The position numbers and the translations under genes were made by a program. The notes below the pieces were generated by a model. It worked only from the letters and a program-made list of their open reading frames with translations, did no database searches and was not told the origin of the DNA. From contig JAFTTP010000002.1 in the NCBI GenBank assembly GCA_017466725.1, forward strand, positions 191,650 through 255,649: 64,000 nucleotides of DNA. Reading direction: 5' to 3'. The stretch is from Clostridia bacterium (GTDB lineage Bacteria > Bacillota > Clostridia > Christensenellales > UBA1242). This document shows, one piece after another, positions 1-8,500 of the stretch (positions are counted from its first letter, which is position 1; each line of letters starts with the position of its first letter).

Positions 1-606
1 TGCCACATTTTCACGATTTGACGCATTAAGACTTCCATCACTTGTCACATCATTTGAATCATATAAAAGGATTAGTTTAGAAAGGTTTAGCGTTCCGGCA
101 AGGCTGCACGCCTCTTGCGCAACACCCTCCATCAAATCGCCATCGCCAACCAAACAATAAGTATAGTGGTCAATAATTGGAAAGCCTACACTATTGAAAC
201 GTTCTGCCAACATGCTTTGAGAAATTGCCATACCAACAGCATTTGCAACGCCTTGACCAGGCAAACCGGTTGTGGCCTCAACGCCATCAGTCACTTGATG
301 CGTTGGATATGCTGGAGTTTTACTGCCAAGTTTTCTCAAACTTTTAAGGTCTTGCAAAGTAACGTCAAAACCAAATAAAGACAGCAACGTATAATATAAA
401 GGCGCAGCATGCCCGGACGACAAAACCAACCTATCTCTATTCAAAAAGTCTGTATCAGACACATCAAAACTATAATGCTCTTTAAACAAAGCAAGCATAA
501 TTGCACTTGAACCAAGTGAAGAGCCTATCTGGCCACTACCAGCAGCCACAATTGATTGCGCCGTTAACGATTTTACATAATTTAATGTTTTATTGGCAAT
601 TTTCAT
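1..606 (-). CDS. tkt: Transketolase, N-terminal part (runs off the left edge)
   Basis: Transketolase moves two-carbon units between sugar phosphates in the non-oxidative pentose phosphate pathway, using thiamine diphosphate (ThDP). About 202 residues are visible, starting MKIANKTLNYVKSLTAQS. Family motifs are seen in order: SSGHAAPLYY near residue 64, TTGLPGQGVANAVGMA near 112 (most members read GPLGQG), and the ThDP/metal motif GDGDLMEGVAQEA near 153. The ATG at 606 is preceded by AGGAG at ideal spacing, and the reading frame stays open to position 1. The start overlaps the end of the upstream small gene by 17 bases, so the two are probably co-transcribed. The pyrimidine and C-terminal domains lie outside the window, so a split N-terminal-only transketolase subunit cannot be excluded. 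Confidence 0.93.
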   Translation of the reverse strand, partial: MKIANKTLNYVKSLTAQSIVAAGSGQIGSSLGSSAIMLALFKEHYSFDVSDTDFLNRDRLVLSSGHAAPLYYTLLSLFGFDVTLQDLKSLRKLGSKTPAYPTHQVTDGVEATTGLPGQGVANAVGMAISQSMLAERFNSVGFPIIDHYTYCLVGDGDLMEGVAQEACSLAGTLNLSKLILLYDSNDVTSDGSLNASNRENVA

Positions 607-1060
607 AATATTCTCCTATTTTTGTGATAACCAAGTTTACGCATTTTTTTACATATTTTTGTTCTACAGAAACTGTAATATGACTGTTTTGAGCAAGAAA
701 TTTATCTCTTGCCGCATAATCAATTTGACTTGGCACTTTATCTTGTTTGCCCTGTGGCAATTGAATGTATACAATTAAGGAATTTGTAAAAAGGTCGCTA
801 TAAGATTTAAATAAATCGTAACTTACAGACAAAACTGTGTTTTCATATTCGCTACAATTCCGAACTACACCTTTTTCTCGCTTTTTAAAGTACTCCAGCC
901 CACATTTAGCAATAACTTCTTTTGGATTGATTAGGTCATAAATAATCATCTCTTCACAGTTGGCATTAAACATATCAAGGTTGCCTGCCACACCTTGCCC
1001 CACCGACTTACAAAATTTATCATTTAATGACACTAACGCTATATTGATTGGTTTATTCAT
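590..1060 (-). CDS. Small unrecognised protein, faintly shikimate-kinase-like
   Basis: About 156 residues from the ATG at 1060 (MNKPINIALV). I do not recognise the family with confidence. The arrangement of strands and helices, with a segment GLEYFKKREKGVV near residue 55 and a later strand LIVYIQLP, faintly recalls the GEExFRxxE and VVYL segments of shikimate kinase. The P-loop position reads VGQGVAG and lacks GxxGxGKS, so an active kinase is unlikely. The longer frame to 1084 adds eight residues from a non-ATG start. Neither start has a Shine-Dalgarno site. A -10-like TATCAT lies 7 bases before the ATG (with TTGAGA 16 bases further up), so the message may be leaderless. It overlaps the transketolase start downstream. 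Confidence 0.6.
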   Translation of the reverse strand: MNKPINIALVSLNDKFCKSVGQGVAGNLDMFNANCEEMIIYDLINPKEVIAKCGLEYFKKREKGVVRNCSEYENTVLSVSYDLFKSYSDLFTNSLIVYIQLPQGKQDKVPSQIDYAARDKFLAQNSHITVSVEQKYVKKCVNLVITKIGEYYENCQ

Positions 1061-1111
1061 ACAATATATGATAACACAAATCAAGCGATTCTCAAATAAA
1101 AATAAAGGATT

Positions 1112-2206
1112 TTAAAGGTTTTTAAGTGCTTTCTTGTGAAAAAATGGAATTTTAAACATTACAACGACAAAAATTAACAATACTGAAAAAACAATAGTCC
1201 AAAAGTTAATTTTTGACACTTGTCCAGTTGCGCAAACAGCATTTTCGCTTATTGTCAATGTAAAATTGCCCAGTTTCATTGTTGAAAAAACTTGAATCTG
1301 TTTAGTTTCAAGCCTTGTTAAAACTTCACTATGAGGCAAAATTTTAGAATTTTCGCTGCAAGAAAGTATTGCATAAGCCGGCCTTACCGCGTGCAAAAAG
1401 TCTTCACTAGTTGCAGTTTTTGAGCCGTGATGACCAACTTTTAATATATCTGCTTGTAAGTTGTCACCGTACTGCAAGATTAAATCTTGCTCTATCTCTG
1501 CGCTCGCATCTCCCATAAATAATAATTTAGTAGAATAATATTTAATCATAATTACCGCGCTATAATCATTGTCATCAGCATAGCTCTCAAGTCTTGGCGA
1601 TAAAAATTCAACCGTGCAATTATTAAGCGAAATTGAAACGCCTTCTTGATTAAATATTATGTTGCACCCATTTTGATAGGCGCTTATAATCGCATCATTA
1701 TATATTTTAGAGTCATCCGTCTTATAACTTTGTTCGGTTGAGGCATATTGCGCCTCATCTTTGGCGTAAATTTTTGGACGATATACATTTTTCACTTTAA
1801 ACTTTTTAATTACTGCACTTGCGTTACCAACATGGTCGCTGTCTGAGTGCGTTAATACCAAATAGTCAATTTGTTTAAGCCCCTCATGGCGCAAAAATTG
1901 TTGAATATAAGATACAACTCTGTCTTGATATTGGCTATCACCACAATCTATAAGCATAGTTTTATTCTCTGGCAATCTTAATAAAAACGCATCACCATTT
2001 TCTACGTCTATTGTATGCAATTGAAATTCATAATTTTGATAAGAATCAACATAAATAGATTTTTCGAAAATTTGCGTTCCACCGCAGAAAACAAAGCATC
2101 CGACAAAAACCACAGCAATAAACAACGCTATGCTGCCTTTTAACACAAGTTCATTAAATGGTGTTTTCCCCTTTTCAAAAGGGCTTTGTTTCTTCTTTTG
2201 TTTCAT
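1112..2206 (-). CDS. Membrane-anchored ComEC/Rec2-type metallo-beta-lactamase-fold protein
   Basis: 364 residues. A basic N-terminus is followed by a membrane segment (about 22-41), then a metallo-beta-lactamase fold with IDCGD (86-90), the metal motif THSDSDH (119-125) and a later GHHGSK motif, and finally a second membrane segment near the C-terminus. This is the arrangement of the stand-alone hydrolase domain found at the C-terminus of the DNA-uptake protein ComEC. The ComEC channel domain is absent. Such proteins are predicted nucleases or phosphodiesterases. The true substrate is unknown, and a competence role is not shown here. Its ATG overlaps the patatin stop codon by one base, so the two genes are translationally coupled. 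Confidence 0.85.
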   Translation of the reverse strand: MKQKKKQSPFEKGKTPFNELVLKGSIALFIAVVFVGCFVFCGGTQIFEKSIYVDSYQNYEFQLHTIDVENGDAFLLRLPENKTMLIDCGDSQYQDRVVSYIQQFLRHEGLKQIDYLVLTHSDSDHVGNASAVIKKFKVKNVYRPKIYAKDEAQYASTEQSYKTDDSKIYNDAIISAYQNGCNIIFNQEGVSISLNNCTVEFLSPRLESYADDNDYSAVIMIKYYSTKLLFMGDASAEIEQDLILQYGDNLQADILKVGHHGSKTATSEDFLHAVRPAYAILSCSENSKILPHSEVLTRLETKQIQVFSTMKLGNFTLTISENAVCATGQVSKINFWTIVFSVLLIFVVVMFKIPFFHKKALKNL

Positions 2207-3039
2207 TATTTTATAATTTTTATATCTTTAGGTGGTTCAAACTTAAATTTTGAGCGTCTTTTTCTTGAAAAAATTTCCATAATTTGAGGCATTGCGTCAA
2301 TAGTCGCCTTATATCCTTCCTCAATCATCTCTTCAAGACCTTCAGTTTTTGTAGATTTAAAACGTTTAGTCTCTGGCATGATTACAACATCAGAATTTAC
2401 ATACCCCCTAACTGCATTACTCTTCATAAGAATGCGAATTGAGCACATAATAACGTCTAAAAACTTGGTTGAATCAGTGCCATATGTGCGCGACTTATTT
2501 ACATCCACCGAAATAACATAATCACAACCAAAAAGGCGTGGAATATCTGCAGGAATCGTATTTTGAAGTCCGCCATCACTTAATATCATATCATCAAAAA
2601 TTACCGGCTGAAACACACCAGGAACTGCGCAACTTCCCTCAACGGCCTTTGCTAAATTTCCCCTAGCAATTGCAACCTCTTTAGTGCTTTTAATATCTAC
2701 AGCTACTGCGGCAAATGGGGTTGGCAAAGATTCTATATTAACATCACCTAAGTGCTTTCTTACAATGTCACCAATACCATCTGTTTTTGATGTTGTAAAT
2801 GGAATTACGTTGGTGCGTATATCTTTTTCTTTTACATTTTTAACCGCATCATACATTTGTTTATATGTGAAACCAGCTGCATAAAAGGCGCCCGCCAAAG
2901 AACCCGCGCTTGTACCCGCCACGAAATCAAACTTCAAGCCAAACTCTTCAAAAGCCTTTATTGCACCAAGATGAGTAAATCCTCTTGCACCACCACCTCC
3001 AAATGCAATGCCAATTTTGATTTTTTTATTAAAAAACAT
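2206..3039 (-). CDS. Patatin-like phospholipase (RssA/YlbK type)
   Basis: 277 residues. Patatin-family serine acyl hydrolases cleave lipid esters with a Ser-Asp dyad. The sequence shows the oxyanion motif GGGGARGF near residue 14, the nucleophile elbow GTSAG near 43 and the catalytic DGG near 157. The frame opens at a GTG (3045), but the ATG at 3039 sits five bases after AGAGG and is the better start. There is no signal peptide, so the enzyme is probably cytoplasmic or membrane-peripheral. It is the first gene of a pair with the metallo-beta-lactamase-fold protein, and a TATACT box lies about 20 bases upstream. Confidence 0.9.
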   Translation of the reverse strand: MFFNKKIKIGIAFGGGGARGFTHLGAIKAFEEFGLKFDFVAGTSAGSLAGAFYAAGFTYKQMYDAVKNVKEKDIRTNVIPFTTSKTDGIGDIVRKHLGDVNIESLPTPFAAVAVDIKSTKEVAIARGNLAKAVEGSCAVPGVFQPVIFDDMILSDGGLQNTIPADIPRLFGCDYVISVDVNKSRTYGTDSTKFLDVIMCSIRILMKSNAVRGYVNSDVVIMPETKRFKSTKTEGLEEMIEEGYKATIDAMPQIMEIFSRKRRSKFKFEPPKDIKIIK

Positions 3040-3113
3040 ATACACCTCTTGAAAATAGTATAATTAAAAAATGCAAAAAAACAAAATAATTAAAGAAAAT
3101 TACACAATAATAC

Positions 3114-3142
3114 TTGCAAAATAAGCAATTATTTGTTATACT
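3114..3142 (+). promoter_or_regulatory. Promoter of the tRNA-Glu gene
   Basis: TTGCAA, a 17-base spacer and TATACT, with an extended -10 TG one base before the hexamer. The tRNA begins 19 bases after the -10 box. Confidence 0.75.
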
Positions 3143-3161
3143 AACCTTGCTTTAAATATGT

Positions 3162-3236
3162 GGCCTCTTGGTCAAGCGGTTAAGACGCCGCCCTCTCACG
3201 GCGGAATCAGGGGTTCGATTCCCCTAGAGGCTACCA
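3162..3236 (+). tRNA. tRNA-Glu (anticodon CTC)
   Basis: Cloverleaf read by eye. The 7-bp acceptor stem starts GGCCTCT and closes with AGAGGCT (one G-U pair). The anticodon stem CCGCC/GGCGG holds the loop CTCTCAC, which gives anticodon CTC (codon GAG). The T arm is GGGG-TTCGATT-CCCC, and CCA is encoded. Length is 75 nt. It is alone, with its own promoter and terminator. The glutamate isoacceptor UUC must be encoded elsewhere. Confidence 0.96.
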
Positions 3237-3240
3237 TAAT

Positions 3241-3282
3241 AAGTCTAAATCGAAACACTTCGGTTTGGACTTTCTTTTTTTT
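3241..3282 (+). terminator. Terminator of the tRNA-Glu gene
   Basis: A 13-bp stem with G-U pairs (AGTCTAAATCGAA against TTCGGTTTGGACT) followed by a T-rich run. Part of its left arm (3243-3257) recurs inverted at 4563-4577. Confidence 0.8.
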
Positions 3283-3315
3283 GCTTTCCAGTGGCGGTTT
3301 ATGCCGTGAAAGGTG

Positions 3316-3428
3316 CTTGACATGAGATGGAATGATAAAAAATCTTTAAAAGGCAAAGAAAAAGCATTTCTCTTTTATTCTTTGTCTTGACTGCACGAGA
3401 ATACTCATTCCAAAGTTCTCATGTCAAG
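3316..3428. repeat. Long imperfect inverted repeat (113 bp)
   Basis: The left arm CTTGACATGAGA-TGGAATGA pairs with the right arm at 3405-3428, which carries four extra bases. Inside it, a second imperfect stem pairs AAGGCAAAGAA with TTCTTTGTCTT. This resembles a miniature inverted-repeat element or a long structured RNA. No flanking target duplication was obvious. Confidence 0.65.
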
Positions 3429-3501
3429 TACAACAAAGTTAAGTTTATGCAAACAAAAAAATTCCGTAAAACATATAAACTGAAATAAATACATAGAAAA
3501 A

Positions 3502-3559
3502 GGAACAATAAAAAATGAGGTTGAGCAGAAAGCCTGTGTGCCAACCTCATTTTTGTTCC
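3502..3559. repeat. Hairpin, 18-bp stem with a small bulge
   Basis: GGAACAA, a three-base bulge, then AAATGAGGTTG pairs with CAACCTCATTTTTGTTCC around an 18-base loop. A T-rich but interrupted tail follows, so it could act as a terminator, but no gene ends here. Confidence 0.65.
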
Positions 3560-3593
3560 GTTTTCGTTTTAGTGGATATGATTATTTTCTATA

Positions 3594-3651
3594 GACGTGT
3601 GCTTGTCTGCTCGAGCGAAGCGAGAGCACTTGTTCAAGACAAGCACACGTC
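3594..3651. repeat. Perfect 14-bp hairpin with a nested mini-hairpin
   Basis: GACGTGTGCTTGTC pairs perfectly with GACAAGCACACGTC. The interior TGCTC...GAGCA forms a second stem whose tip is GCGAAGC, with a tandem G-A mismatch below it. GCGAAGC is known as an unusually stable DNA mini-hairpin. The nested shape suggests a cruciform or a structured RNA. Confidence 0.7.
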
Positions 3652-3728
3652 CTGTCGTCATTATTCTACGATTATCAAAATTTAATGATATTTTTGTAAA
3701 ATTATAGATTTTTTGGTTTTAAATATGT

Positions 3729-3734
3729 TATAAT
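3729..3734 (+). promoter_or_regulatory. -10 box upstream of the HExxH protein gene
   Basis: A perfect TATAAT stands 16 bases before the ATG, with AGGAG between. No clear -35 is seen. An 18-bp element (3685-3702) found again at 4663-4680 lies just upstream. Confidence 0.5.
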
Positions 3735-3750
3735 TTTTGTAGGAGATATT

Positions 3751-4536
3751 ATGTTAAAAATTAATTTTCAAGTAAACGAAGAATATTTAGCAAGACGAAT
3801 GATTTCAACAAATAATATGCCGACTGATTTTGCAAATTATCTTTGGGATAAATATAGAGATTCATATCAAACTTTACAAAAGAATGTTGCAAGCAACAAT
3901 ATAGATATGAACATAATTAAAGAATTGCAAAAACAAGATTTTTTTATTCAAGCTTTAAAATCAGCAAACGATAATTGTACTCGAATAAAGAATAACTGGG
4001 ATAAGAATCAAGAACAAATAGTAAACTTTTTAAAACGAATATTAAAGATTGATTTAAATTTAGAAGTAACTGGTTTTATATTCCCGCCTAATTTTAATAC
4101 AGGAGTAAATATAGGTAATAATTGTTTTGTATGGGGACATATGCAAGGAACGAAAGACGAAAACTACGATTTAGTTTATTTAGTACACGAAGCCCTTCAT
4201 TCATATTTTGAGAAGGATAACATGAGTCATGCAATTATAGAAAATATAAGTGATGTTGAATTAGCAAGGTTTTTAAATGGCACTATCAAGCACTATCCTT
4301 ATCATTCTTTCACACAAGAGGAACATATAAAAATTTATCCATATTGGAATTTATACTTAAATAAAACGAAAGAAGAAATATTAAAAGACCAAGAATATAC
4401 AAAGATTATGTATGATATTGATAAATATGAAATTGAAAGAGATTTTGTTTCAAAATTAGATATTAACCAATTAATTGATTTTTTAAAAGAAAAAATCAAG
4501 TCAATCGAGTTTGAAACAAGTTATGAAATTTTATAG
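3751..4536 (+). CDS. Putative small zinc metallopeptidase (HExxH protein)
   Basis: 261 residues with no signal peptide or membrane segment. The only strong motif is HEALH at 146-150, the zinc-binding HExxH core of metallopeptidases. Glu164, in the following helix (IIENISD), could be the third ligand, as in gluzincins. The rest is helical and charged, and I do not recognise a named family. The start is secure, with AGGAG seven bases before the ATG. The gene stands alone between convergent or unrelated neighbours, behind a tRNA and a hairpin-rich stretch, and is bracketed by a 15-bp inverted repeat (3243-3257 and 4563-4577). This suggests acquired DNA. Whether it is an active peptidase is inference. 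Confidence 0.7.
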   Translation: MLKINFQVNEEYLARRMISTNNMPTDFANYLWDKYRDSYQTLQKNVASNNIDMNIIKELQKQDFFIQALKSANDNCTRIKNNWDKNQEQIVNFLKRILKIDLNLEVTGFIFPPNFNTGVNIGNNCFVWGHMQGTKDENYDLVYLVHEALHSYFEKDNMSHAIIENISDVELARFLNGTIKHYPYHSFTQEEHIKIYPYWNLYLNKTKEEILKDQEYTKIMYDIDKYEIERDFVSKLDINQLIDFLKEKIKSIEFETSYEIL

Positions 4537-4596
4537 ATATAATTTATAAAACGTTCAATACTTGTTTCGATTTAGACGGCCTATGCTCTACCACGC

Positions 4597-4634
4597 AAAA
4601 ACACCCAATCTGCATAGATTAGGGTGTTTTTTGT
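4597..4634 (+). terminator. Terminator after the HExxH protein gene
   Basis: AAAACACCC pairs with GGGTGTTTT, with an inner AATCT/AGATT stem and a T run on the plus strand. It lies 60 bases after the stop codon. Confidence 0.75.
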
Positions 4635-4662
4635 TTAAATTTTATGATTTTTGTAAAAAAGT

Positions 4663-4680
4663 ATGATATTTTTGTAAAAT
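4663..4680. repeat. 18-bp direct repeat shared by two promoter regions
   Basis: ATGATATTTTTGTAAAAT is identical at 3685-3702 and 4663-4680. Related TTTTTGTAAAA and ATTGTAAAA copies sit nearby at about 4649 and 4682. Each exact copy lies upstream of a -10 box, so it may be an operator or an UP element. Confidence 0.5.
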
Positions 4681-4694
4681 ATTGTAAAAAATGC

Positions 4695-4723
4695 TTTACT
4701 TATTCTTTTTAATATGCTATATT
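4695..4723 (+). promoter_or_regulatory. Promoter of a candidate small RNA
   Basis: TTTACT, a 17-base spacer and TATATT. No protein gene follows on this strand. Confidence 0.45.
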
Positions 4724-4729
4724 AATCTT

Positions 4730-4835
4730 GTACTTAATGTTAAGTACATAAACGCAAGGCCAGCGTTCTCCTAAGTTTTAAAATTTTACGCCTGCCTTGC
4801 GTCCCCAAAAAAAAGACCTTGAAAAAGGTCTTTTA
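4730..4835 (+). ncRNA. Candidate small RNA between convergent genes
   Basis: Beginning about seven bases after the -10 box there are, in order, an inverted repeat GTACTTAA-TGT-TTAAGTAC (4730-4748), a hairpin ACGCAAGGC...GCCTTGCGT (4753-4803) with an inner AGCGT/ACGC stem, and the AAAAGACC/GGTCTTTT terminator. There is no start codon with a ribosome site. The evidence is structure only, and the RNA family is unknown. Confidence 0.3.
4804..4835 (-). terminator. Terminator of the Ig-like membrane protein gene
   Basis: AAAAGACC pairs with GGTCTTTT. Read on the minus strand it overlaps the stop codon and is followed by eight T residues. It could also end plus-strand transcripts. Confidence 0.8.
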
Positions 4836-5450
4836 CTCAACAATAACGTTCAAAGTCGCAACAAAATTTAATTCTGACACTGAAAATGTAACCAAACAAT
4901 CACTACTTGCAGTAAGTTTGTACATACCAAACTCATATGCAAGGGTTGCGTTTCCGCTTACAGCTGTCATAATTTGACAGTCGGTTAATTCTTCACCCTT
5001 CTTGTCATAGAAGTGTGCATAAAATTGACATTCTTTTGAAGTAAGTGTCAACGTATTTCCGGTTAAAGTTCCGCCCGATGCGACTTTGAATTTCATAGTA
5101 TATTGATTTGCAAGCACGGTTACAATAAAAACATCCTTCACCTGTTTATCATCAACCGTTACTGTCATTTCAACAGTCACCTTTCCTGCGTTTAATGCAA
5201 CAATTTTATCTTTATCAATATCTATTATATCGCTTTTATCGACAGAAAAAGATACAATTGCGTTTTCATGCGAAACTTGATAGAAATTTATTTTCGTCTG
5301 CCCTATTTCCATTTCAATATCTTCAGCCGTACAATTCAGTGGAATAATTATATTTGTTTTCTTCTGAGGAAGTAATAAAAATACAAGCAGAATCGCGATA
5401 GATGCTGCAATAATAAGCCCGCTGACAATGTAAAGTGATTTATTTTTCAT
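4833..5450 (-). CDS. Membrane-anchored protein with Ig-like (Big-type) domain
   Basis: 205 residues. A short basic N-terminus and a membrane anchor (about 6-27) are followed by a beta-rich extracellular part. Residues about 40-115 show the pattern of a bacterial Ig-like domain (VSFSVDKSDIIDIDKDKI, then LNAGKVTVEMTVTV), close to the Big_2 repeats of the giant lipoprotein further along. The function is unknown, and it is probably exposed on the cell surface. It has its own promoter (TTTACT, 17 bases, TAAAAT about 13 bases before the ATG), which leaves a very short leader without a ribosome site, and it has its own terminator. It lies downstream of rpoC but is separated from it by the rpoC terminator. 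Confidence 0.75.
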   Translation of the reverse strand: MKNKSLYIVSGLIIAASIAILLVFLLLPQKKTNIIIPLNCTAEDIEMEIGQTKINFYQVSHENAIVSFSVDKSDIIDIDKDKIVALNAGKVTVEMTVTVDDKQVKDVFIVTVLANQYTMKFKVASGGTLTGNTLTLTSKECQFYAHFYDKKGEELTDCQIMTAVSGNATLAYEFGMYKLTASSDCLVTFSVSELNFVATLNVIVE

Positions 5451-5520
5451 TTTCTATGCGAGAATTTTATCATATTTTGTCGAAAAAGTAAAGATAATTT
5501 GCATCATATTCATTTTACGA

Positions 5521-5550
5521 CAAAAAAACACAAGCAAAACGCTTGTGCTT
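5521..5550 (-). terminator. Terminator of the rpoBC operon
   Basis: CACAAGC-AAAA-CGCTTGTG stem-loop followed on the minus strand by a run of seven T residues, directly after the rpoC stop codon. Confidence 0.88.
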
Positions 5551-5554
5551 TTTA

Positions 5555-8500
5555 TTATTCTTCAACGTCTGTAGGCATTGCAACATTTTCTTCAGTAACA
5601 ACAACTGGCATAACTGTTCTGTAAGATTTAAGACCAGTACCAGCTGGAATAAGTTTACCGATGATAACGTTTTCTTTAAGGCCGATAAGGTTGTCAACTT
5701 TACCTTTAACAGCAGCATCTGTAAGAGTACGTGAAGTTTCTTGGAAGGATGCAGCTGACAAGAAACTTTCAGTTGAAAGTGATGCTTTTGTGATACCAAG
5801 AAGAATTCTCTTAACCGTAGCAGGAACGCCACCCTCTTGAAGAATTCTTTCATTTTCTTCATCGCATCTATATACATCAACAACTTCACCAGGAAGAAGT
5901 GATGTGTCTCCGGCAGATTCAACTTTAACCTTCTTAAGCATTTGACGGATGATAATTTCAATGTGCTTATCGTTAACTTTAACACCTTGACTTCTGTATG
6001 TGTTGATTACTTGTTCAAGCATGTATTCTTGAAGACCTTTAACACCCTTCATTCTAAGAAGATCTGCTGGGTTGAGCGCGCCGGCTGTGAGTTGACTGCC
6101 CGGTTCAACAGTGTCTCCATTATTTACAAGAAGAACGGCTGGCTTTTTAACTTCGTATTCAACATCTTCGCCATCACGAGTTGTAACTGTGATGTATGCA
6201 TATTTAGCATCATTTTTAACGCTAACCTTTCCGGCAACTTCTGAAAGAAGACCTTCACCCTTTGGTCTTCTTGCTTCAAAGATTTCTTCGACACGAGGAA
6301 GGCCTTGCGTGATGTCAAGCGCAGAAGCAACACCACCGGTGTGGAACGTTCTCATAGTAAGCTGTGTACCAGGTTCACCAATTGATTGAGCGGCAACGAT
6401 ACCAACAGCCTCACCCACTTGAACCATATCTTTATTAGAGAGGTCACGGCCATAACACTTAGCGCACACGCCATGTTTGCAACGGCAAGTGAAAAGTGTT
6501 CTGATTTGAACTTTCTTAATTCCAGCGTTCATAATTGCATCAGCTTGCGCTTTTGTAATCATTTCATTTGCTTTTACTATCACTTCGCCAGTTTTTGGAT
6601 GAACAACATCTTCAACAGCAACGCGACCATAAATTCTGTCAGCAAGTGTTTCTTGTACTGTTCCATCAACAACAAGTTCAGAAACTGTAGTTCCCTTAAC
6701 CTTTTCGCCGAGGTCAGCAAAACAGTCTTCAGTAGTTACAACAACATCTTGAGAAATATCAACAAGTCTTCTTGTCAAATAACCAGAGTCGGCTGTTTTA
6801 AGCGCTGTATCTGAAAGAGATTTTCTAATACCGCGGGCTGTGATGAAGTATTCAATTGGTGTAAGACCTTTACTGAATGATGATTTAATAGGTCCTACCC
6901 TTTCACCAGATGCAGTAACTTTCATACCAATCATACCACCCATAGAGTTGATCTGGTCGGTGTTACCACGGGCACCTGAAACATACATAATTTTAAATGG
7001 GTTGTCATCTTTCATGCTTGCAACAAGCGCGTCAACGACTTTAGATTTTGTATCGTTCCAAGTTTGTTCGTTAAGTTTCTTCTTTTCATCCCCGGTAATA
7101 AGACCACGTCTGAAAAGTTTTTCGTTTTCTCTAACTTGAGCTTCAGCTTCAGCAATAAGTTCTGTTTTTTCCTTTGGCTCTGCAACGTCAAACGCATTAA
7201 CTGTTAAAGCGCCAAGAGTTGAATATTTATAACCTGTTGCCTTAATTTTATCAACAAGTTTAGCACATTCTGTAACGCCGTGAACATCATACGCACGTGC
7301 AAGGATGTTGCCAAGGTCTTTCTTAACAATGTTTTTGTTAAGTTCAAGTTCACAGTAATTGTCTGGATTTGTTCTATCAACAAAACCAAGGTCTTGAGGA
7401 ATTTGCTGGTTAAACAAAATTCTTCCTACTGTTGTATCAATAAGTTTAGAGTAATTTTTTCCATCAACTTCTTTTGTAAATCTAACTTTAATTTTTGCTT
7501 GAATGTGAAGTTTTTGGATAAGGTAAGCCATAACAGCTTCTTCTGGAGATGCAAACACATTACCTTCGCCAAGAACGCCATCTTTAGTCATTGTCATGTA
7601 AGCACAACCAAGAATGATATCTTGAGATGGAGTAACAATAGGTTCACCATCAGAAGGTTTTAAAATGTTGTTTGATGCAAGCATCAATGTTCTAGCTTCA
7701 GTTCTTGCGTCAAGTGAAAGTGGCACGTGAACTGACATTTGGTCTCCGTCGAAGTCGGCATTGAACGCAGCGCAGAATGATGGGTGAAGTTTTAACGCTC
7801 TACCTTCTACAAGTACAGGTTCAAACGCTTGAACTGAAAGTCTGTGAAGTGTTGGAGCACGGTTTAAGAATACTGGGTGGTCTTTAATAACCTCTGCCAA
7901 AATATCCCAAACGATTGGTTTTTCTTTTTCAATCATTCTCTTTGCAGACTTAATGTTGTGAGATTCGTTCATATCAACAAGTCTATTCATAATAAATGGT
8001 TTGAATAGTTCTAAAGCCATTTCTTTTGGAAGTCCGCATTGATACATTTTAAGTTCTGGTCCTACAACGATAACTGAACGGCCAGAATAGTCAACTCTTT
8101 TACCCAAAAGGTTTAATCTGAATCGACCTTGTTTTCCGCCAAGCATAGCGGTAAGAGACTTAAGGTCTCTTTGTTTTGCACTTTGAACAGCCTTGCCACG
8201 CTTTCCGTTGTCAATAAGGTTGTCAACGGCTTCTTGCAGCATACGCTTTTCGTTTCTAACAATTACATCAGGCGCACCAAGTTCCATAAGCTTTTTAAGA
8301 CGATTGTTTCTGTTTATTACACGTCTATACAAGTCGTTAAGGTCACTTGTTGCATATCTGCCACCATCAATTGGAACCATAGGTCTAAGGTCTGGTGGGA
8401 TTACTGGAACCACGTCTAAAACCATCCAAGTTGGATTGTTTCCGCTTTTAATGAAAGACTCAACAACGTCAAGTTTTTTCATTGCTTTCATTCTTCTTTG

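Larger units (their letters stand above)
3283..3728. other. Gene-poor stretch with three large hairpins
   Basis: No credible protein gene was found in either strand. The stretch holds three separate strong inverted repeats (3316-3428, 3502-3559 and 3594-3651), listed individually. It lies between the tRNA terminator and the promoter of the HExxH-protein gene. It may be an insertion next to the tRNA, a set of structured RNAs, or remnants of a mobile element. Confidence 0.6.

Noticed and set aside
4578-4603. A tRNA D-arm-like sequence (GTGGTAGAGCA on the minus strand) near the right inverted repeat
   Set aside because: No acceptor, anticodon or T arm can be paired with it. Probably chance or at most a short remnant.
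5515-5985. An open frame in the rpoC region (156 codons)
   Set aside because: Another frame of rpoC and its terminator; Leu/Lys-rich shadow translation with no ribosome site.
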